Source: Vreelandella malpeensis
Lineage (GTDB): Bacteria > Pseudomonadota > Gammaproteobacteria > Pseudomonadales > Halomonadaceae
Assembly: GCF_020622355.1 (NCBI RefSeq)
Contig: NZ_WHVL01000008.1
Coordinates: 1 to 64,000 of the forward strand
Reading direction: 5' to 3'
Length of the DNA: 64,000 bases
The notes under the pieces are model-generated. The model made no database searches, had not been told where the DNA came from, and was given only the letters and a program-made list of their open reading frames with translations. A program made the position numbers and the translations under genes. Positions within the stretch are counted from its first letter, which is position 1, and every line of letters starts with the position of its first letter. Shown in pieces: positions 59,251 through 64,000 of the stretch.

Positions 59251-60156
59251 TTAGTGACCTTGGGCGACGACGTTGACGTTGTTGCTGCCAAGAGTGGTGA
59301 TGCTGGAGGTGTGCCCACCGAGGAAGCTGCCGCTCTGAGTCACAGTGTGCTGGTTGCCGGCACCGCTGGTGTAGATGTAGGAGTCGTGGTTAAAGCCGGA
59401 CTGGGTCACGTCGGCGGTGTTGTAGCTGCCGGTGGTCAGGATGGTGCTCTCGTGGTAGGTACCGGTCTGGCTGACGTCGGCCATGTTGTTGTTGCCTTCC
59501 TGGTAGGCGTAGCTATCGTTGCCCCAGCCGTTCTGGGCGATGGTCGCCTCGTTGGACGCACCGGTCGCTTCGACGACGGACTTGTTCAGCGTGCCTTCCT
59601 GGGTCACGGTAGCGCTGTTGCCGCGGCCTTCGAGGTAGGCGTAGCTGTCGTTCAGGCGACCGTTTTGCATCACGTCAGATTCGTTGTAGTCACCGATGTG
59701 GCTGTCGACGGACTTGTTGAAGCTGCCCATCTGCTCGACGGAGGCCACATTGTTGGCGCCCTGCTGGTAGACGTCGGCGCTGTTGGCGCTGCCGTTCTGG
59801 TCGACACCGGCGGTGTTGTCGCGGCCCACCTGGTAGATCACGGAGTGGTTCTTGGCACCCAGCTGGTCGACATTGGCGTCGTTGCCGTCACCTACCTGGT
59901 CGATTGCGGAGTTGTTCAGGCCCGGCAGGATCGTGGCGACACCCGCCACGTCGTCCTGGTTGACGTTGGTTGTGTTGTAGGTACCGGTCTGGTTGACGCG
60001 TGAGGTCTGGGTACCGTACTGGGTAACGTTGTTGGTGTTGCGCTGACCTTCCTGGTAGATGGTCGAATCGCTTCCACCGGTGTAGAACTGAGCAGAGGCA
60101 GCGGTGCTCATGGCGATGGCAACGGCGGCAGCGATAGTGGTGATCTGAGTTTTCAT
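59251..60156 (-). CDS. csgA: Major curlin subunit CsgA, enlarged repeat domain
   Basis: The secreted 301-residue amyloid subunit begins with a Sec signal peptide (ending ...STAASA before QFYTGG). The rest consists of about 22 consecutive 11-residue strand units, mostly of the form N-x-A-x-V-x-Q-x-G-x-x, roughly eleven full curlin repeats against five in E. coli CsgA. From residue 169 the units form a 44-residue higher-order repeat that starts NDSYAYLEG, NDSYAYQEG and HDSYIYTSG. It lies downstream of csgB with a 56-base gap and is followed by a strong terminator. Confidence 0.92.
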   Translation of the reverse strand: MKTQITTIAAAVAIAMSTAASAQFYTGGSDSTIYQEGQRNTNNVTQYGTQTSRVNQTGTYNTTNVNQDDVAGVATILPGLNNSAIDQVGDGNDANVDQLGAKNHSVIYQVGRDNTAGVDQNGSANSADVYQQGANNVASVEQMGSFNKSVDSHIGDYNESDVMQNGRLNDSYAYLEGRGNSATVTQEGTLNKSVVEATGASNEATIAQNGWGNDSYAYQEGNNNMADVSQTGTYHESTILTTGSYNTADVTQSGFNHDSYIYTSGAGNQHTVTQSGSFLGGHTSSITTLGSNNVNVVAQGH

Positions 60157-60212
60157 GCTGACTTCCCCTTCATGACGTTTGCTTTAGTTGTTACCGAGAC
60201 ACGCTATCGTGC

Positions 60213-60740
60213 TCAGTAGGTTTCGACGGTGACTGGTCGCGCATTCCCCGAGAACGCCTGTTGTTCTACGCTGACGCTGCGGTAGCCACTCCCCGATTGT
60301 GAAATCGCGATATCGCTCTGGTTGCCGGACTGGGAGACGAAGGCTTCCAGTCCCTGGCGACCATAGGCCTGATTGATCGTGGCGATGTGACGATCGCCGT
60401 TTTGCAGGATGACGCCGGCATTGTTGCCGCCCAACTGCGTGATGAACGCGCTATTCGAGCTGCCGATCTGGCGGATGGCCGAGAAGTTGCCGCTCTGGTA
60501 CTGGGCGGAGTAGGACTGAAAGACCGCCGTACGGTTGTTGTTGCCGTTTTGACGAATGATGCTGTAGTTGCCCGCCAGAGCCGCGTCGGCACTTTGCCGA
60601 TACTGCTCCACGCGGTTGTCCTGAGCAGCCTGGGCCTGGACCGAGGTCATCAGTGCCAGAGCAAGCGTGGCAAGCGAAAGGGCCAGCAGCGCCTTGGGCG
60701 CCCGCGCTTTACGTGAAGAAAACGCCTGGTCGAGTTTCAT
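60213..60740 (-). CDS. csgB: Curlin nucleator subunit CsgB
   Basis: The 175-residue secreted protein nucleates CsgA fibres at the cell surface. After a signal peptide (LALSLATLALALMTSVQAQA) come curlin-type repeats with spaced Gln and Asn (YSIIRQNGNNN; FSAIRQIGSSN; FITQLGGNN). The C-terminal unit VSVEQQAFSGNARPVTVETY departs from the repeat pattern, as in CsgB where the last repeat anchors the nucleator. ATG 60740 is used because the signal peptide follows; 60770 adds ten residues. Confidence 0.9.
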   Translation of the reverse strand: MKLDQAFSSRKARAPKALLALSLATLALALMTSVQAQAAQDNRVEQYRQSADAALAGNYSIIRQNGNNNRTAVFQSYSAQYQSGNFSAIRQIGSSNSAFITQLGGNNAGVILQNGDRHIATINQAYGRQGLEAFVSQSGNQSDIAISQSGSGYRSVSVEQQAFSGNARPVTVETY

Positions 60741-60855
60741 CGCTATACCCTTTGAAAAGTTTTGTATCAAAATGTATTCATGGGGATGAGTTTGGACGAT
60801 TGGCTGAAATGCGCTATCGGAACTTTTCTTAGAGATCGGTTGAAATATTTAGAGA

Positions 60856-60881
60856 AAAACTCACTCTAAAACAGGAGTTTT
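60856..60881. promoter_or_regulatory. Inverted repeat in the csgBA promoter region
   Basis: AAAACTC and GAGTTTT are separated by 12 bases, 116-141 bases upstream of csgB, in an AT-rich region with no gene (60741-60905). It is a candidate binding site for CsgD or another regulator. No family consensus was tested. Confidence 0.35.
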
Positions 60882-60905
60882 CTAATACCTGGGAAATGCC
60901 CATGA

Positions 60906-60940
60906 AAAAGGCGATGCGGGCCGAGTCCGCATCGCCTTTT
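60906..60940. terminator. Intrinsic terminator between csgG and csgBA
   Basis: Perfect 14-base arms (AAAAGGCGATGCGG and its complement) with a seven-base loop, ending in a T-run on the minus strand. It closes the csgDEFG unit and implies a separate csgBA promoter. Confidence 0.9.
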
Positions 60941-60988
60941 GGCTTTTGATATCAATGATATGAAGATGAATTGTCGCGCGTTATCGAC

Positions 60989-61819
60989 CTAGAGCGCAGG
61001 CGTGGGAGCGTTGAGATAGTCGGCCAGCACGCTATTTTGCAGCGTATTGCCGCTGGCGAGGTTCCACAGGTTGTTCTCCACGCCGCGGGCGATGAGGTGG
61101 ATGACCGCCGACTCCACTGCCGACATCACCGCCATCTGCACCGGTTCGTTGGTGGTGATCCCCGCTTCCGCCTCGAGCAGGCGGCGGAAATCGATGAACC
61201 GATAGACGCCGGCGCGCAGCTCCTTCGAGTAGATAGTCTTCGTGGTGGTCACGTTGGCGAGAATTTCACCCGTGGAGATCTCTACCGCGCGCAGGTTCAC
61301 CGTCACCTGGTCGACCTGGTACTGCCCCGAGGCGCCGATGCCGAAGTACTCGGCCCCCGCCCCACCGGTGCGCACGTTGGACTCGTAGGCAATGATGCCC
61401 CCCTCGAGCATCACCGAGGCCGCGCGCAGCGAGGGCAGCGTATCTGGCTGGCCGAAGCGCTCGAACTCGGCGCGGATGATGCGCCGCTCGGTCAGAAGGT
61501 TCTGAAGCCCCACCCGCTCGAGCGGAATGAACCAGCCGGAGTCCGCAAGTGCCCCGGTCAGCATCGCCGCCGCTCCCTGAGTCACGGCGGTGGAGAAGGT
61601 GCTGGCCGGCGCCGGACGGTACTGGCCGGTCTGGTCGCGAAAGTCGTAGACCGAGACGAAGATCTTGCCTGCCGGCGGCGGCAGCGAGACCAGATCCTGG
61701 TAGGTGGCCCCGCGCGGGGTCAGCGTGGCCTGGGCCCCTTCCAGGTTTTCCGAGTTGGCGACCATGCCCGCGCAGCCGCTCAGAAGCGCAGCCAGTACGA
61801 GTGAAGCGATGATTTTCAT
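60989..61819 (-). CDS. csgG: Curli secretion channel lipoprotein CsgG
   Basis: CsgG forms the nonameric outer-membrane pore that exports curli subunits. The 276-residue product has a lipoprotein signal (LVLAALLSGCAG), then the family blocks KIFVSVYDFRDQTGQYRP, FIPLERVGLQNLLTERRI and EYFGIGASGQYQVDQVTV. ATG 61819 begins the signal; the longer frame to 61897 adds a non-family leader. Confidence 0.95.
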   Translation of the reverse strand: MKIIASLVLAALLSGCAGMVANSENLEGAQATLTPRGATYQDLVSLPPPAGKIFVSVYDFRDQTGQYRPAPASTFSTAVTQGAAAMLTGALADSGWFIPLERVGLQNLLTERRIIRAEFERFGQPDTLPSLRAASVMLEGGIIAYESNVRTGGAGAEYFGIGASGQYQVDQVTVNLRAVEISTGEILANVTTTKTIYSKELRAGVYRFIDFRRLLEAEAGITTNEPVQMAVMSAVESAVIHLIARGVENNLWNLASGNTLQNSVLADYLNAPTPAL

Positions 61820-61908
61820 TGTGATCCCCTGACGACACGAAGTGTTATGGCGGCCTTGGCCGGTGGGTTTATGAGTGTGCCGAATAGCGCTATGCATGCC
61901 GGTCCGAG

Positions 61909-62331
61909 CTAAGGGTTGAAGAGCCCGCCGACGCTGATGTTGGTGACATCGCCGGTCAGCTTGTCGACCACGCGTACCACGAGCTGGCCGCCATCGTCGC
62001 TGACCACCACGTTGAACTCGCCGCTGTCGAAGGAGCCCTGGTTGACGTTGCCCGCCCCGACATCCGAGATCAGCTGCGAGATGAGTCGGCTCTCCAGGTT
62101 CTGGACCAGGCGGTCGGTGGAGGAGAGCGACTGGACGCTGCGCGCGTTGGGATCGGTATTGGTGTCCTGGGCCTGCGCCTTGCCCAGCAGGTAGCTGCCC
62201 ATGAACGGGTCGCCGCCGAAGGAGGGGTTGAGCGGCCGGTAGACCAGCTCGCCCGCCGAGGCGCCGAGGGTGGTGGCCAGCGCGGCGGCGGCCAGGAGGT
62301 TGACGGCGATGCTACGTCGTGGATGGTTCAT
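61909..62331 (-). CDS. csgF: Curli assembly protein CsgF
   Basis: The 140-residue secreted protein binds the CsgG pore and couples it to CsgB nucleation. After the signal peptide the mature N-terminus begins GELVYRPLNPSFGG, the segment known to insert in the CsgG channel. The C-terminal beta domain (GEFNVVVSDDGGQLVVRVVD) fits the family. The ATG overlaps the csgE stop (TAATG). Confidence 0.93.
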   Translation of the reverse strand: MNHPRRSIAVNLLAAAALATTLGASAGELVYRPLNPSFGGDPFMGSYLLGKAQAQDTNTDPNARSVQSLSSTDRLVQNLESRLISQLISDVGAGNVNQGSFDSGEFNVVVSDDGGQLVVRVVDKLTGDVTNISVGGLFNP

Positions 62332-62873
62332 TACTGCAACTCCTCGCTTCCCAGGTCGATATCAGAGGAGAGCGCCGAGGCCAGCTGCTGCTGGAGAAGC
62401 GCTTCCTGGACGATTTGCACCGCTTCTTCCGCTACCTGGTCCGCCTGGCCGATGCGTGGAGAAAGCTGAGTGCGAAAGAACATCTGGTTGCCCTGCATGA
62501 TCCAGAGCTGGCTGCCCCAACGGGCGTCCGGGCGCTCCTGAATGGTGATGGTGGCGCCATTGATCAGCGGGTTGTCCATGGCGCGCTGGCTGAAGGCGCG
62601 GTAGAAGGACTTGCCCGCCATGGTGATGGTGCGATCGACCATGATGCCGGTCAGTTCGCTGCTGCCGTAATTGCGCTCCTGTATTGCCTCGCCGTCGGGA
62701 CCGGAGAGCCGGTTGATGGCATCCACCGCCTCCTGCTCGTTCTCCGGCAGGGTGTCGCTGGGTGGTACCGGCAGGTTGGGCGATACCGCATCCTCGACCT
62801 GCTGAGCGAGGGCCGGACATGCCAGCGCCAGAAGCAGGGCGCCGACCGATAGCAGGGTGCTCTTCGAGACCAT
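62331..62873 (-). CDS. csgE: Curli assembly chaperone CsgE
   Basis: CsgE caps the periplasmic side of CsgG and selects curli subunits. The 180-residue product has a signal peptide (VGALLLALACPALA), then the CsgE domain with VDRTITMAGKSFYRAF and INGATITIQERPDARWGSQL. It is longer than the E. coli protein (129 residues), mainly by an acidic insert after the signal peptide. ATG 62873 has GGAGG upstream. Confidence 0.88.
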   Translation of the reverse strand: MVSKSTLLSVGALLLALACPALAQQVEDAVSPNLPVPPSDTLPENEQEAVDAINRLSGPDGEAIQERNYGSSELTGIMVDRTITMAGKSFYRAFSQRAMDNPLINGATITIQERPDARWGSQLWIMQGNQMFFRTQLSPRIGQADQVAEEAVQIVQEALLQQQLASALSSDIDLGSEELQ

Positions 62874-62895
62874 GGCCAGTCCCTCCTTCAAAGGG

Positions 62896-63591
62896 TCAGC
62901 GGCTGCCACGCTGCAAACTGCGCGCGGTTTCGATGTTGGGCAGAATGGGACCGAGATTCTGGTGGATCCAGTTCAGCGCCTGGATACGGTTGTGCACATT
63001 GATCTTTCTGAAGATGTTGTAGAGGTGCGACTTGACCGTGTGCTCGCTGACGAAGAGCTTCTCGGCGATCTGCTGGTTGGAGGAGCCTGCACTCAACAGC
63101 GAGATGATCTCCATTTCCCGATTGGTCAGTCCGCAAGCCGGGCGAAACGCGTTGCTCTGGTACTTGCGATAGAAAAGGATGAGCCGCGCCATCAAGTCCC
63201 GCGACATCCACAACTCGTCGTCGAGCAGCGCATGGATCCCCTTGCAGATCACTTCGAGGTTCTCGTTGCGGTAGAACACGCCCTTGAGCTGGGAGCAGGA
63301 GAGCGCCTCCAGGGCATGGTCCATGTCACGAATATTGAAGGCCGCCAGCGGAACGCGGGAGAGGGTATCCGGAAGCTTATCCTGCCAGTCGGGAATGGCA
63401 TCGACCGGAATGTGGTCGGCATCCACCAGCAATAGCTGACGTGACTGCGTCGAGTGGGGTAGCGACGCGCCGGGGGCGTGGAGATTGACGGCGTAGCCGG
63501 TCTGCTTGGTCAGGTACTCCGCGAACAGCTGCGATTGAGGGCTCTTCTCGGTGATGATGTACACCACGCTCGAGGTCTTTTCCTGCGTCAT
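62896..63591 (-). CDS. csgD: CsgD-like LuxR-family regulator of curli and biofilm genes
   Basis: The product of about 231 residues has a receiver-like N-terminal domain lacking an obvious full phosphorylation pocket and a C-terminal LuxR helix-turn-helix (LTNREMEIISLLSAGSSNQQ, then IAEKLFVSEHTVKSHLYNIF). In enterobacteria CsgD activates csgBA and diguanylate cyclase genes. The ATG at 63591 has GGAGGG upstream. First gene of the csgDEFG unit, with 22 bases to csgE. Confidence 0.9.
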   Translation of the reverse strand: MTQEKTSSVVYIITEKSPQSQLFAEYLTKQTGYAVNLHAPGASLPHSTQSRQLLLVDADHIPVDAIPDWQDKLPDTLSRVPLAAFNIRDMDHALEALSCSQLKGVFYRNENLEVICKGIHALLDDELWMSRDLMARLILFYRKYQSNAFRPACGLTNREMEIISLLSAGSSNQQIAEKLFVSEHTVKSHLYNIFRKINVHNRIQALNWIHQNLGPILPNIETARSLQRGSR

Positions 63592-63663
63592 CGGGAAACC
63601 CTCCATGTGGAAATAAAGTGTGAGGCGAGAATGAGTGGATTGTTACCCAGAACGCATTTTTAG

Positions 63664-63729
63664 TAAAGTTATGTTACTTTAAATATTTAAAACGTAATTT
63701 TAATATTGATATTCATTTATCGAATATCA
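63664..63729. promoter_or_regulatory. Two inverted repeats upstream of csgD
   Basis: TAAAGT-TATGTT-ACTTTA (63664-63681) and TGATATTC-N7-GAATATCA (63707-63729) lie in the AT-rich region between csgD and the divergent rdgB. Both are perfect. They are candidate operators for regulators of biofilm formation, as csgD promoters integrate many signals. Confidence 0.45.
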
Positions 63730-63850
63730 TTAAAAAGAATGATGTCTATTCATACTTAGATAATGGCCAGTAATCGCCGTTGTACGCGCAGATTCTTTAG
63801 CTGACCTGCGGTTCAGCGTAAACTGGCGCCCTACCGATGGGAGAAGCGCC

Positions 63851-64000
63851 ATGTCCGCTACCGATACGCTCGTCCTGGCCAGCGGCAACGCTGGCAAGCT
63901 GAAAGAATTCAAGCAGTTGCTTGCCCCCCTGATGCTCGATGTCCGTCTGCAGTCGGAGTTCGGCGTGCACGATGTCGAGGAGACCGGGCTCACCTTCGTG
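63851..64000 (+). CDS. rdgB: RdgB/HAM1 family non-canonical purine NTP pyrophosphatase (3' end outside window)
   Basis: The first 50 codons are visible. LVLASGNAGKLKEFKQLLAP matches the nucleotide-binding start of the RdgB/HAM1 family, which removes ITP, dITP and XTP, and VEETGLTF is its next conserved block. GGGAGAAG precedes the ATG. It is divergent from csgD. Confidence 0.93.
   Translation, partial: MSATDTLVLASGNAGKLKEFKQLLAPLMLDVRLQSEFGVHDVEETGLTFV

Noticed and set aside
59251-60156. Regular DNA repeats suggesting a CRISPR-like array
   Set aside because: The periodicity is coding: it follows 11-residue curlin units in one intact frame.

Overview
This is GC-rich chromosomal DNA from a moderately halophilic gammaproteobacterium, most likely Halomonas or a close relative (Halomonadaceae). 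The reasons are the GC-rich codon use, an NhaD-type sodium/proton antiporter, the block mnmG-rsmG-parA-parB-atpIBEFHAGDC followed by glmU-glmS, and the Pseudomonas-like neighbourhood yicC / rph-crc-pyrE. The replication origin lies inside the window, beside mnmG (about 49.73-50.14 kb). Species identity is inferred, since no database could be searched.

Layout. 0-1.7 kb: the end of an unknown membrane-anchored protein, translationally coupled to a cardiolipin synthase. 1.7-9.1 kb: a decaying mobile island at the 3' end of yicC. It carries an orphan NadS-type antitoxin with only the tail of its toxin gene, a YagK/YfjJ (inovirus Gp2-like) protein with HUH-nuclease-like motifs, an AlpA regulator, two broken insertion sequences (IS5 and IS3 families), a very AT-rich stretch with an orphan gene, and a P4-type integrase whose tail has been replaced by IS3 sequence. 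9.1-20.4 kb: yicC, then a LacI-controlled ABC importer with an FGGY pentulose kinase wedged between yicC and rph, then rph, a Crc homologue, pyrE and trmL. 20.6-29.1 kb: Rep helicase, a diheme cytochrome c, a 27-residue membrane peptide, a GNAT protein, a QseBC/PmrAB-like two-component pair, a CBS-domain gene with a candidate box for that regulator, and nhaD.

29.2-37.9 kb is mostly cell-envelope precursor and metal-ion genes on mixed strands: glmS, glmU, apbE, uppP, a cation efflux protein, a PAP2 phosphatase and mgtE. 38.0-49.7 kb is the ATP synthase operon (a clear sigma-70 promoter and a terminator), then parB, parA, rsmG and mnmG, all on the minus strand. The origin follows, with at least four consensus-type DnaA boxes and two AT-rich tracts. 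50.2-54.1 kb holds a glutamine-type amino-acid ABC operon, erpA and argC. 54.3-59.2 kb has a ClC channel, hemJ, thiD, hemL and a small secreted protein.

59.2-63.6 kb is a complete curli locus, csgD-E-F-G then csgB-A, all on one strand. A strong terminator separates the two halves, and the CsgA subunit is enlarged with a 44-residue higher-order repeat. The window ends in the first 50 codons of rdgB. The points most worth a second look are the origin, the Crc homologue hidden under an ExoIII-like fold, the pentulose cassette, the layered island at yicC and the enlarged curli subunit. I found no convincing wholly new multi-gene system. The least explained material is the AT-rich orphan gene and the replication-like protein in the island.
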